This document shows, piece after piece, positions 20,287 through 28,923 of a stretch of DNA of 64,000 bases. Each line of letters begins with the position of its first letter. Position 1 is the stretch's first letter. A model generated the notes under the pieces. The model was not told the origin of the DNA and did not search any database. It saw only the letters and a list, made by a program, of their open reading frames with translations. The stretch lies in the NCBI RefSeq assembly GCF_035440685.1, contig NZ_DAORMW010000024.1. One strand, written 5' to 3'. The position numbers were made by a program, and so were the translations under genes. This DNA is from Accumulibacter appositus (GTDB taxonomy: Bacteria; Pseudomonadota; Gammaproteobacteria; Burkholderiales; Rhodocyclaceae).

Positions 20287-20454
20287 ATGCTAAGGCGTGC
20301 AGCAAACTACCGCAGCTCGAGAGCGACATTCCTGCCGTCGTTCCTGGCGCTGGCCGGTTTCGCTGGTGCCGAAGTCCCCGAAGTCCCCGAAGTCCCCGAA
20401 GTCCCCGAAGTCCCCGAAGTCCCCGAAGTCCCCGAAGTGCCGACCGGGAAATAA
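20287..20454 (+). CDS. Possible 55-residue ORF with hydrophobic N-terminus and (EVP)8 tail
   Basis: From ATG 20287 the frame runs MLRRAANYRSSRATF, then LPSFLALAGFAGA, then eight EVP tripeptides and TGK before TAA. The N-terminus has the basic-hydrophobic-small pattern of a signal peptide with a possible cleavage at AGA-E. No ribosome site is obvious, and the coding pattern is partly forced by the 9-base repeat. It ends 9 bases before the ATG of the next kinase. It may be a real exported peptide or merely a repeat that happens to be open. Confidence 0.3.
   Translation: MLRRAANYRSSRATFLPSFLALAGFAGAEVPEVPEVPEVPEVPEVPEVPEVPTGK
20371..20442 (+). repeat. 9-base tandem repeat (gaagtcccc), seven perfect copies plus one imperfect
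   Basis: Seven exact copies of gaagtcccc occupy 20371-20433, followed by gaagtgccg. The array lies 21 bases upstream of the ATG of the 1304-residue kinase. Copy number is likely variable by slippage, and it could alter expression of the downstream operon. Confidence 0.9.
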
Positions 20455-20463
20455 CGGAAAAAT

Positions 20464-23400
20464 ATGACCGAGCGTAGCGCGCCTCACGCGGCATCTCAAC
20501 TCGTCCCAGCTGCTGGTGAGGGGGTGCGCGAATGGCAAGCGGCTCCGCGTTTCATTCGCTACCTCATTGTCGGCATCGTCGGCATCAATGTGCTGGTGGC
20601 CGTTGCGCTGGCCTATGTCTTCGCGGACTCGCGGCGCAGCGAGGAGCTGAGGTTCAGGGAGGAGGCGGCGAACCTCGCGCGCTTGATCAGCAAGGATATT
20701 GACAGCCAGTACGCCAGGATCGACCTCAGCCTGCGGGCGGTCGCCGACGAGTATGCCAATCAGCTGGCCATGGGGGGGCTGTACTTCGAGCGCTGGATGG
20801 AACGTGTCCGCCAGCGCCATCCGGCAGTGTCCTTCATGCGCATCAGCGATGCCGCCGGCAATATCGTTTACTCGCCAGACGGCCAGGCCGCAGCAAGGAT
20901 CAATATTGCCGACAGGGACTATTTCACTCGTTTGCGTGCAGATCCGCAGGCCGGGCTGCAGATCACGCCACCCCTGCTCGGCCGGACCACCGGCACGCGG
21001 CTGATCATCCTGGTGCGCCGTCTCGGAGCGGCGGACGAACACTTCCATGGTGTGGTGTTGGCATCGATCCCCATCGCTCGCTTGCAGGACATGCTGGCTG
21101 GCCTTTTGCCGCGCGCGGACAGCTACGTCGGGCTGATCGACGCGCAGTACCGCTGGGTCGCCGCGCAGCCCGCGACCGCAGGCCAGCAGCCATCCTTAGC
21201 TGCGCTGCGCGACGCGGCCGCACGTTCGCCAGAGAGTGGTCTCTTCCACAGCCATGGCGACGATGGCGAGCGACTGGTCGCCTACAAGCGCAGTGAAGCG
21301 TTCGGCTTCTATACCGTTGTCGGGCTGCCGGCTGGCGTACTGCTCGCCGATTGGCGCAAGACAGCCGCCGCCGGTGCTGCCGGTATGGCGCTGTTCGCCT
21401 TGCTGACCACGCTGCTCGGCTGGCTACTCTGCCGCAGCTGGAAGCAGCAGTCGGCGACAACGGCGAGACTGATCGAACGCGATGAATGGGTCCGGCAGGC
21501 ACAGCAGGTCGCTGGTCTGGCGCTTTTCTCCTACGATATCGAGAGCCAGCGCTTTGCCGTCAGCGATGCCTTGTACGCTATTTCCGGTACCGACAGCGAA
21601 TACCCGCATACCTGGCCGGGCTGGCTGGCGCTGGCGCATCCCGACGACCGCCAGGCGCTCGATCTCGCTTTTCGGCGCCTCCTGCGCGGCGAGTCCGACG
21701 GGCCTGCGGTCGCGTACCGAATCGTCCGCCCTGCCGACGGCAGCCTGCGCTGGGTGAAAAGCGTTGCCCATCTGGTCAGCGCGCCGGACGCTACCCGGCA
21801 GACGCTTAGCGGCGTGGTTCTCGACATCAGCGCCGAGAAGCGCCAGGAGGATGTGCTGGCGAAGAGCGAGCAACTGTTTCGTAGCGTATTCGAGAACTCG
21901 ATGATCGGCATGGCGACGACATCGCTGGAAAAGGGCTGGCTGAAGATCAATCAGACGCTATGCGACATTCTTGGCTATGAGCACCACGAACTGCTCCGCA
22001 TGACCTGGGCAGATCTCACCCACCCTGACGATCTGGCCGCTGACGTGGCGTCCTTCAACCGCGTACTGGCCGGCGAAATCGATGCCTATGAGCTCGACAA
22101 GCGCTTCATTCGCAAAAGCGGTGAGATTGTCGATGCGTACATTGCGGCGCGGGCCATTCGTCGCTCCGACCACTCGATCGACCACTTCGTCGCCCTGGTG
22201 CAGGACATCACGCCGCGCAAGCGCGCGGAGGACCTGTTGCGGGCCAGCGAAGCCGACCTCAGCGCGGCGCTCGACCAGGCTGCCGTCGGCATTGCCTTTG
22301 TGGCTCCCGACGGGCACTGGCTGCGCGTGAACGAGCGCTTGTGCCAGCTGGTCGGCTACGCGCAGGCGGAGCTCCTCACCCTGACTTTCCAGGACATCAC
22401 CCATCCGGACGACCTCGAGCTCGACCTGGCGCAGCTCGCGCGCCTGGCGAGCGGGCAAATCGACAGCTATACCCTGGAGAAGCGCTATTTCCGAAAGGAC
22501 GGTCGCTGCGTCTGGATAAATCTCAGTGTTTCACTGATACGCAACGGCGACGGTACGCCGCACCATTTCGTCTCGATCATCGAAGATATCGATGCGCGCA
22601 AGACTGCCGAACGTGATCTCGCTCGCTCGCGCGAAATCCTCAAGAATTTTCTCGACCATCTCCCCGGGATGGCCTATGTCAAGGATCAGGACTTGCGAGT
22701 CCTGCATGCCAATCGCGGTGTCGCCGAGTTCTTGAATCTGGACCCGGAGCAGGTGGTCGGGCGCAGTAACGCCGAGTTGTTCCCCGGCGAACTCGGCGAC
22801 AAGATCAGCCGCGATGATCGGCGCGTGCTCGCTTCCGGCCAGACCGAATACCTGGAGGAAGCCTACGCCGGGGGCTTCTACCAGACGACCAGGTTTGTCG
22901 TCTCGCAGGGCGATCACTCGTCGCTGCTCGGGGGCATCACGCTGGACATCACGCGTCGCCATCAGCTCGAAGAGCGGGCGCGTGCGCTACTCGAAATCAA
23001 TGACCTCGGGCGCAAGCTGGGGGAGAAGGAATTGCTGGCTGCCTGCCTGGAGATGGCCGAAAAGATGACCGCCAGTGGCATTGGCTTCCTGCACTTCGTG
23101 AACGACGATCAGCAGACGATCGAGTTATCGACCTGGACCGCTGGCGCGCTCAAGGGTTGCCGCGCGATGTTCGACAATCACTATCCGATCAAGGAGGCCG
23201 GCATCTGGGCCGATTGTTGCCGCCAGCGGCTTGCGGTGTGTTTCAACGACTACGGCGAGTACGAGGCCAAGCGCGGCCTGCCCGAGGGTCACGCGCCGCT
23301 GCAGCGCTTGATCTCGGTGCCGGTGATCGAGGAGGGCAGGGTACGCATGGTCGTCGGCGTCGGCAACAAGGCAGCCGCCTACGACGACTTTGACGTCGAG

Positions 23401-24378
23401 ACGGTGCAATTGGTCGGCAACGAAGTCTGGAGTATCAGGCGTCGCGCGCAGGCCGAGGCGGCGCTGGCCCAGCGCCTCGCCGAAGTGACCGAACTCAACG
23501 GCAAGCTCGAAGACGCCCATCTGCAACTCCTGCAGTCGGAAAAAATGTCGGCGATCGGCCAGCTCGCGGCGGGCGTCGCGCACGAACTCAACAACCCGAT
23601 CGGCTTCGTGCACTCCAACCTCGGCACCCTCGGCGAGTACGTCGAAGACCTGCTGGCCATCGATGCGGCCTTTGCCCGTGTCGAGGCGCAGCTGCCGGCG
23701 CTGGCCGGCTCCGGCGCCTTTGACGAAGTCCGCCGCCTGAAGGCGGCGCGGGATCACTCGTATGTCGTCGAAGATCTGCCGAAGCTGATCCGCGAGAGCA
23801 AGGAGGGCCTCGAACGGGTGCGCAGGATCGTCCTCGACCTGCGCGATTTCTCGCGCGTCGGCGAAAGCGAATGGCAGTGGACCGATCTCGAAAAAGGCCT
23901 CGAAAGCACGATCAACATCGTCTGGAATGAACTCAAGTACAAGGCCGAGGTGGAGCGCCAGTACACGCCGCTACCGCCGATCCACTGCCTGGCCTCGCAG
24001 CTCAACCAGGTGTTCATGAACCTGCTGGTCAATGCCGCGCAGGCCATTGAAACGCGTGGCAGAATCGTCATTCGCACCGGCACGGGCACCGACGCCGACG
24101 CCGCTTCCACGGACGCTGCGAGCGCTGTCGATGTGGTCTGGGTTGAAATCGAAGACAGCGGCTGCGGCATGTCGCCGGAGGTGCAGAAGCGCCTCTTCGA
24201 ACCGTTCTTCACCACCAAGCCGGTCGGCAAAGGGACCGGGCTGGGCTTGTCGATCGCCTTCGCGATCATCGCCAGGCATCATGGGCGCTTCGCTGTGCGC
24301 TCGGAAATCGGTCACGGCACGACTTTCCGGATTACCCTGCCGATCGACCCCAGCCAAGCCGCAACAGGGACCGAGTGA
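20464..24378 (+). CDS. Large membrane sensor histidine kinase (dCache-like, PAS x4, GAF)
   Basis: The protein has 1304 residues. TM1 is at about 31-53 and a periplasmic Cache-like domain at about 60-290 (DIDSQYARIDLSL, INIADRDYF). TM2 is at about 300-322. Four PAS/PAC units follow between about 345 and 840, each ending in IxDISxxK/R-type linkers. A GAF domain (FLHFVNDDQQTIELSTWT) spans about 850-1000. The phospho-accepting His is in GVAHELNNPIGF (about 1040), then NQVFMNLLVNAAQAI, IEDSGCGMSPEV and GTGLGLSIAFAI. It lacks a receiver. The gene 46 bases downstream encodes a hemerythrin kinase and the next overlaps that, so 20464-28434 is probably one operon. Confidence 0.92.
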   Translation: MTERSAPHAASQLVPAAGEGVREWQAAPRFIRYLIVGIVGINVLVAVALAYVFADSRRSEELRFREEAANLARLISKDIDSQYARIDLSLRAVADEYANQLAMGGLYFERWMERVRQRHPAVSFMRISDAAGNIVYSPDGQAAARINIADRDYFTRLRADPQAGLQITPPLLGRTTGTRLIILVRRLGAADEHFHGVVLASIPIARLQDMLAGLLPRADSYVGLIDAQYRWVAAQPATAGQQPSLAALRDAAARSPESGLFHSHGDDGERLVAYKRSEAFGFYTVVGLPAGVLLADWRKTAAAGAAGMALFALLTTLLGWLLCRSWKQQSATTARLIERDEWVRQAQQVAGLALFSYDIESQRFAVSDALYAISGTDSEYPHTWPGWLALAHPDDRQALDLAFRRLLRGESDGPAVAYRIVRPADGSLRWVKSVAHLVSAPDATRQTLSGVVLDISAEKRQEDVLAKSEQLFRSVFENSMIGMATTSLEKGWLKINQTLCDILGYEHHELLRMTWADLTHPDDLAADVASFNRVLAGEIDAYELDKRFIRKSGEIVDAYIAARAIRRSDHSIDHFVALVQDITPRKRAEDLLRASEADLSAALDQAAVGIAFVAPDGHWLRVNERLCQLVGYAQAELLTLTFQDITHPDDLELDLAQLARLASGQIDSYTLEKRYFRKDGRCVWINLSVSLIRNGDGTPHHFVSIIEDIDARKTAERDLARSREILKNFLDHLPGMAYVKDQDLRVLHANRGVAEFLNLDPEQVVGRSNAELFPGELGDKISRDDRRVLASGQTEYLEEAYAGGFYQTTRFVVSQGDHSSLLGGITLDITRRHQLEERARALLEINDLGRKLGEKELLAACLEMAEKMTASGIGFLHFVNDDQQTIELSTWTAGALKGCRAMFDNHYPIKEAGIWADCCRQRLAVCFNDYGEYEAKRGLPEGHAPLQRLISVPVIEEGRVRMVVGVGNKAAAYDDFDVETVQLVGNEVWSIRRRAQAEAALAQRLAEVTELNGKLEDAHLQLLQSEKMSAIGQLAAGVAHELNNPIGFVHSNLGTLGEYVEDLLAIDAAFARVEAQLPALAGSGAFDEVRRLKAARDHSYVVEDLPKLIRESKEGLERVRRIVLDLRDFSRVGESEWQWTDLEKGLESTINIVWNELKYKAEVERQYTPLPPIHCLASQLNQVFMNLLVNAAQAIETRGRIVIRTGTGTDADAASTDAASAVDVVWVEIEDSGCGMSPEVQKRLFEPFFTTKPVGKGTGLGLSIAFAIIARHHGRFAVRSEIGHGTTFRITLPIDPSQAATGTE

Positions 24379-24424
24379 TGACCCCAGCAAGCTCACGCCA
24401 GCAGGCGCAGAAGAGAGACAGGCC

Positions 24425-25963
24425 ATGACCTTCATGAACTGGAGCCGGCATTTCGTGACCGGCATCGAAGTCGTCGATCGCGAGCATCGGCGTCTGGTCG
24501 ATCTGATCAACGAGGCCGCACCGCTGCTCTCGCGTAGCGAACCGGTCCTGGCCGCTGACCTTGAAGAGCTGCTCGATCAGCTCTCGACCTACGCGCAGAC
24601 GCATTTTCGCGACGAGGAACGGCTGATGGGCGCGGCCGGCATGGACCCTGCGTGCGTCGCCCAGCAGGTGCTGGCGCATCGCGCCTTCGTCGAAGAGCTG
24701 GCCACGATGCGTCAGGAAGTCGACGCCAATGGAGAACTCGACGGGCGCCTGCTGTTGCGCTTCCTGGCCAACTGGCTGAGCTTCCACATGCTGGCCGACG
24801 ATCAAGTGATGGCCAGGCAGCTGGTGCTGATCGGCGAAGGTCATAGCGCCGCCGAAGCGGCGGCGCGGGTGCGGGAAGCGAAGGAGGACACACCACAGGC
24901 GGTGCTCACCGAGGCCTTGATCGATCTCTACGGGGTTGTCACGGTGCGCAACCGCACGCTGCAAACGAGCAACGCGCAGCTGCGGGCCGCACGCCGGGAG
25001 TTGGCCGAGCTCAACGCCGACCTCGAAACGCAGATCGAAGCGCGCACCCGCGAACTGACGCAAACCAACCACGAGCTGTTGCGCGAGCAGGCTGAACTGC
25101 AGCAGGCGATGGAAGCCATCGAGCGCACGCAGAGTCAGTTGTTGCAGTCCGAGAAAATGGCGGCCGTCGGCCAGCTCGCTGCCGGCGTAGCGCACGAGAT
25201 CAACAACCCGATCGGCTTCGTCAGTTCGAATCTCGGTTCGCTGCGGACCTACGTCGATGCGCTGCTGGCGCTCATCGACGTCAGCGCAGCGGCGCTTGCC
25301 GCCTTGCCGGCCGATCATCCGGCGCGACTGGCTGTCGAAGGGGCCTGGCAGGAGGCTGAAGTGGACTTCCTGCGCGAGGACATCCCGTCCCTGATCGGCG
25401 AGTCGGCGGAAGGCTTGGCACGGGTGCGCAAGATCGTCGCCGACCTCAAGGATTTTTCGCACGCCGATGAAGGCGCGTGGCAGGAGGCCGACCTCAATAG
25501 CGGCCTGGAGAGTACCCTGAACGTGATCTGGAACGAACTCAAGTACAAGGCCAAGGTGGTGCGCGAACTTGGCGAGTTGCCGGCCGTGCGTTGTATTCCG
25601 GCGCAGCTCAACCAGGTGTTCATGAACCTGCTGGTCAATGCCGGGCAGGCCATCGAGAAGGAGGGGACGATTACCCTGCGCAGCGGCTACGAAGCCCAGG
25701 AGGTGTGGGTCGAGATCGAGGACAGCGGTGGCGGCATGCCGCCCGAAGTTCAAAAACGCATCTTCGAGCCCTTTTTCACCACCAAAGCGGTCGGCAAGGG
25801 GACCGGTCTCGGTTTGCCGATCTCCTGGGAGATCATCCAGCGCCACGCCGGAACGATCAGCGTGGACAGCGAGCCGGGGCGGGGCACTTGCTTTTGCATT
25901 CGTCTGCCGGTCGCCGGGCCGCCGCCGCTTGATCCGCCGCTTCACACCGAGGTCAGCTCTTGA
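24425..25963 (+). CDS. Hemerythrin-domain histidine kinase
   Basis: The protein has 512 residues from ATG 24425. Residues 1-135 form a bacteriohemerythrin domain: H21 in DREH, the HFRDE pair, H85 in LAHRAF, and HMLADD. The usual HxxxH third-helix pair reads QxxxH (Q81 to H85), so one iron ligand is replaced. A coiled-coil follows (about 190-240), then the kinase core with the His in GVAHEINNPIGFV (about 257), NQVFMNLLVNAGQAI, IEDSGGGMPPEV and GTGLGLPISWEI. It has no membrane span. Hemerythrin domains bind O2 or NO at a di-iron site, so a cytosolic O2/redox sensor is the natural inference. TTGA overlap couples it to the next gene. Confidence 0.9.
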   Translation: MTFMNWSRHFVTGIEVVDREHRRLVDLINEAAPLLSRSEPVLAADLEELLDQLSTYAQTHFRDEERLMGAAGMDPACVAQQVLAHRAFVEELATMRQEVDANGELDGRLLLRFLANWLSFHMLADDQVMARQLVLIGEGHSAAEAAARVREAKEDTPQAVLTEALIDLYGVVTVRNRTLQTSNAQLRAARRELAELNADLETQIEARTRELTQTNHELLREQAELQQAMEAIERTQSQLLQSEKMAAVGQLAAGVAHEINNPIGFVSSNLGSLRTYVDALLALIDVSAAALAALPADHPARLAVEGAWQEAEVDFLREDIPSLIGESAEGLARVRKIVADLKDFSHADEGAWQEADLNSGLESTLNVIWNELKYKAKVVRELGELPAVRCIPAQLNQVFMNLLVNAGQAIEKEGTITLRSGYEAQEVWVEIEDSGGGMPPEVQKRIFEPFFTTKAVGKGTGLGLPISWEIIQRHAGTISVDSEPGRGTCFCIRLPVAGPPPLDPPLHTEVSS

Positions 25964-28434
25964 GTGGCGAAGCGTCATCGGCGTCGATCTACGACGCCCT
26001 TGGGCTGATCGTCATTCGCGTCGATGCCGAACTCAAGGTCTGGTATGTCAATAGCTTTGGCCTGCGCCTGCTCGGCTACAGTCGGCTGGGACAGGTTTTC
26101 CGGCGGCCATTGCGCGAGCTGCTCGGCGCCGATTTACTGCACTCTCCCGAGTTCCTGGCCGAGCTTCGCGACATTGGCGGTCGCGGCGGCGTGCGGCAGG
26201 TGGAAGCGCCCTTGACGACCAGCGACGGGCGGCAACTGTGGATCTCATGGTCGATCGAGGAGCGCGTCGGCGCCGATACCGTCCTGGCACCGATCTTCTT
26301 GATTGGCACCGATGTCACGCGCGTGCACCGGAGCCTGGAGTCGGCGCTGCTCTTTCGTGACATTGCGCAGAACACGCCCCTGTCGGTGATCATCACCGAC
26401 GCCGAGCGCAACATCCTGTTCGCCAATGCGGCGGTGCTGGCGATGACCGGCTACGCGGCCGAGGACGTGATCGGCCGCAAGCCGCAGATGTTCAGCTCCG
26501 GGCTGACGCCGGCGTCCACCTACCAGGAAATGTGGGCCGCTCTTGGCAGCGGCAGCAGCTGGAGCGGCGAGTTGACCAATCAGCGCAAGGACGGCAGCGT
26601 GTTTACCGAGCGCCTGACCATCTCGCCGATCACCGACCAGGAAGGACAGCTCAGCTTCTTCTTCGCCATCGGTGAGGATTCGACGCGGCAACGCGAGCTG
26701 GAAACGCAGCTCGAGGCCTTCACCAGCACCGACGCCCTGACCGGGCTGCGCAACCGCATCGGTTTCTTCGCCGAATTGACGCGACTGCTGAAACAGGTGG
26801 CCGATGCCAACACCGGAATCGCCGTCGTGCACATCGATATCGACGACTTCGACAGCATCAATCGCTCGCTCGGCCACGAACAGGGGGACCGCCTGCTGGT
26901 CGATATCGGCAAGCGGCTCGCCGATACCGTACGCGAAAGCGATGTCGTCGCCCGCCTCGGCAGTGACGAATTCGGCTTGCTGCTGATTGTTCCGGACCTC
27001 TCGTCGGGGGACGACTACGAGGAGATCTCGGGACGGCTGCGGGCGGCGCTGCGGCCGGCCTTCAGCATTGGCGAGCGCAGCATCGAAGTCGTTGCGTCGA
27101 TCGGCTTCGCCTCGTTTCCTGCCGACGGCAACGAGCCCGGCGAACTGCTGGCGCGCGCCACGGGTGCCACGCAAATAGCCAAGCGCGATGGCGGCGATGG
27201 CGCCGCCCGCTTCGACCGGGGGCTGAACACGGACGATCTGCAGCGCCGCGAGTTGCTCGGCGAACTGCGCCAGGTCGTCGAAAACCGGCAACTGCTGCTG
27301 CACTACCAGCCGCAGTTGAGTCTGCAGACCGGCGCCTTGATCGGTCTCGAGGCGCTGCTGCGCTGGCAGCATCCGGAGAAGGGACTGATCCCGCCGGGGC
27401 GCTTCATTCCCTTGGCGGAAGAGAGCGGGCTGATCATCGCCATCGGCGAATGGGTCCTCGGCGAGGCCTGCCGCCAGATGCGCGCCTGGCTTGACGCCGG
27501 CTTTCCGCCGATCAAGGTGGCGGTCAACCTGTCGGCGCGCCATTTCCACCAGGCGAACCTCTACCAGAACGTCAGTGACGCCCTCGCCAGGCACCAGATC
27601 GACCCGCGAACGCTCGAACTTGAGATCACCGAGGGGGCAATGATGAACGACGTGGCCTTGTCCGCCCGCGCCAGCGAACGCCTCAAGGAAATCGGCGTAC
27701 GCCTGTCGCTCGACGACTTCGGCACCGGCTATTCCTCGCTCGCCTACCTGTCACGTTTCCCGATCGACGTGGTCAAGATCGACCAGTCGTTTGTCCGCGA
27801 CATCACCAGCAATCCGGCCAACGCCGCGATCACCCAGGCGATCATCGCCATGTCGCACAAACTCGGCAAGATCACCCTGGCCGAAGGCGTCGAAAGCGAG
27901 GAGCAGATGCACTATCTGCGGCGCAACGATTGTGACGAAATGCAGGGCTACTTCTTCTCGCGACCCCTTCCCGCCGACGAGATCGCCACCCTGCGCAGCG
28001 CCGGCAAGCGTCTGCCGCTCGGCAGCGGCAAGGAGGATGTCCTGCCGACGGTGCTGCTGGTCGACGACGAAGCGAGCATTCTGTCGGCACTCAGGCGCCT
28101 CCTGCGGCGCGAGGGCTACCGGGTGCTGCTTGCCGATAGTGCCGAGGCGGCTTTTGCCGTCCTGGCGCGCGAAGCCGTCGAAGTGATCGTTTCCGACCAG
28201 CGCATGCCGGTGATGACCGGCACCGAACTCCTCGCCCGCGTCAAGACCCTCTATCCGCGCACCGTGCGCCTGGTCCTTTCCGGGTATTCGGAAATCACCG
28301 CCGTCACCGACGCCATCAACAAGGGCTCGATCCACAGGTACCTCAGCAAACCCTGGGACGACGAGCACCTGAAGAGCGAGATTCGCGACGCTTTTCGTAC
28401 CTGGAAGGAACGCTTCGGGAAGGGGGAAGGCTGA
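25960..28434 (+). CDS. PAS-PAS-GGDEF-EAL-REC protein, probable c-di-GMP phosphodiesterase
   Basis: The protein has 824 residues from TTG 25960, which overlaps the upstream TGA. Two PAS domains span about 5-240. The GGDEF domain has GSDEF (about 333) in place of GGDEF, so cyclase activity is doubtful. The EAL domain keeps LEALLRW (about 464), the DDFGTGYSSL loop and KIDQSFV, so hydrolysis is likely. The C-terminal receiver (about 700-815) has LLVDDEAS, phospho-acceptor Asp in VIVSDQRMP (about 745) and the Lys in YLSKPW. The receiver can accept phosphate from the two kinases encoded just upstream in the same operon. Confidence 0.9.
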   Translation: MSGEASSASIYDALGLIVIRVDAELKVWYVNSFGLRLLGYSRLGQVFRRPLRELLGADLLHSPEFLAELRDIGGRGGVRQVEAPLTTSDGRQLWISWSIEERVGADTVLAPIFLIGTDVTRVHRSLESALLFRDIAQNTPLSVIITDAERNILFANAAVLAMTGYAAEDVIGRKPQMFSSGLTPASTYQEMWAALGSGSSWSGELTNQRKDGSVFTERLTISPITDQEGQLSFFFAIGEDSTRQRELETQLEAFTSTDALTGLRNRIGFFAELTRLLKQVADANTGIAVVHIDIDDFDSINRSLGHEQGDRLLVDIGKRLADTVRESDVVARLGSDEFGLLLIVPDLSSGDDYEEISGRLRAALRPAFSIGERSIEVVASIGFASFPADGNEPGELLARATGATQIAKRDGGDGAARFDRGLNTDDLQRRELLGELRQVVENRQLLLHYQPQLSLQTGALIGLEALLRWQHPEKGLIPPGRFIPLAEESGLIIAIGEWVLGEACRQMRAWLDAGFPPIKVAVNLSARHFHQANLYQNVSDALARHQIDPRTLELEITEGAMMNDVALSARASERLKEIGVRLSLDDFGTGYSSLAYLSRFPIDVVKIDQSFVRDITSNPANAAITQAIIAMSHKLGKITLAEGVESEEQMHYLRRNDCDEMQGYFFSRPLPADEIATLRSAGKRLPLGSGKEDVLPTVLLVDDEASILSALRRLLRREGYRVLLADSAEAAFAVLAREAVEVIVSDQRMPVMTGTELLARVKTLYPRTVRLVLSGYSEITAVTDAINKGSIHRYLSKPWDDEHLKSEIRDAFRTWKERFGKGEG

Positions 28435-28584
28435 GCCGGGGAGTGCCGCTGCCCGGCGTTGATGGCCGCACCTGCGGTGGCTGCGCGCCGCCGCCGGCAT
28501 CGGCGGACCTGGACGGCTGGGGCGGCCGAGGATTGCCGGCGCAGTAGGCACGTGCTCTAATATGGGCCTTATAAGGAAAGCGCG
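28435..28584. other. Intergenic spacer
   Basis: A 150-base spacer lies upstream of the ABM-like gene. A TAATAT sequence near 28558 could be a -10 box, but no well-spaced -35 is present. Confidence 0.25.
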
Positions 28585-28884
28585 ATGTTCGTCGCCCTGA
28601 GCCGCTTCACCGTTGCCAACGACATGCACGATGCCGTGCGCGAGGCTTTTCGCGCGCGTCCACACCTGGTGGACCGTGTGCCGGGTTTCGTGCGCATGGA
28701 GGTGCTGCGGCCGCAGGGTTGTCCCGAGGAGTTCTGGTTGATGACCTGGTGGAGCGACGAAACTTCCTTCGACGCCTGGCATCGAAGCCATGCCTATCAC
28801 GATTCGCACGGCGGAATACCCAAGGGATTGAAGCTGGTTCCCGGTTCGACAGAGATCCGCCGTCTCGAGCGGATTGCCGAGTGA
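28585..28884 (+). CDS. Antibiotic-biosynthesis-monooxygenase (ABM) fold protein
   Basis: The 99-residue protein has AAGGAAA upstream. It is a dimeric ferredoxin-like ABM fold: MFVALSRFTVAND, VDRVPGFVRMEVL, WLMTWWSDETSFDAWHRSHAYHDSH. The Trp and distal His pattern resembles the IsdG/HmoB heme-degrading branch, but the N-terminal Asn of that branch is Ser here (ALSRF). I therefore keep the call at family level. It lies 39 bases upstream of the cobalamin-binding gene and could be cotranscribed with it. Confidence 0.75.
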   Translation: MFVALSRFTVANDMHDAVREAFRARPHLVDRVPGFVRMEVLRPQGCPEEFWLMTWWSDETSFDAWHRSHAYHDSHGGIPKGLKLVPGSTEIRRLERIAE

Positions 28885-28923
28885 GTTGACGAGGTGCAAA
28901 CCACCGCCGACGGGGAGTGTGCG

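Larger units (their letters stand above)
20006..20463. other. Divergent intergenic region between two sensor kinases
   Basis: These 458 bases separate two divergently transcribed PAS kinases. Besides the (EVP)8 micro-ORF and its 9-base tandem repeat at the right end, I see two gcgggcgccg direct repeats near 20030-20060. No convincing promoter is visible. Confidence 0.4.

Noticed and set aside
20371..20442. Possible CRISPR-like array
   Set aside because: The units are contiguous 9-mers without spacers, so it is a simple tandem repeat.
28540..28566. Sigma-70-like promoter (TTGCCG ... TAATAT)
   Set aside because: The spacing to the TAATAT box is 19 bases and the -35 is weak; not defensible alone.
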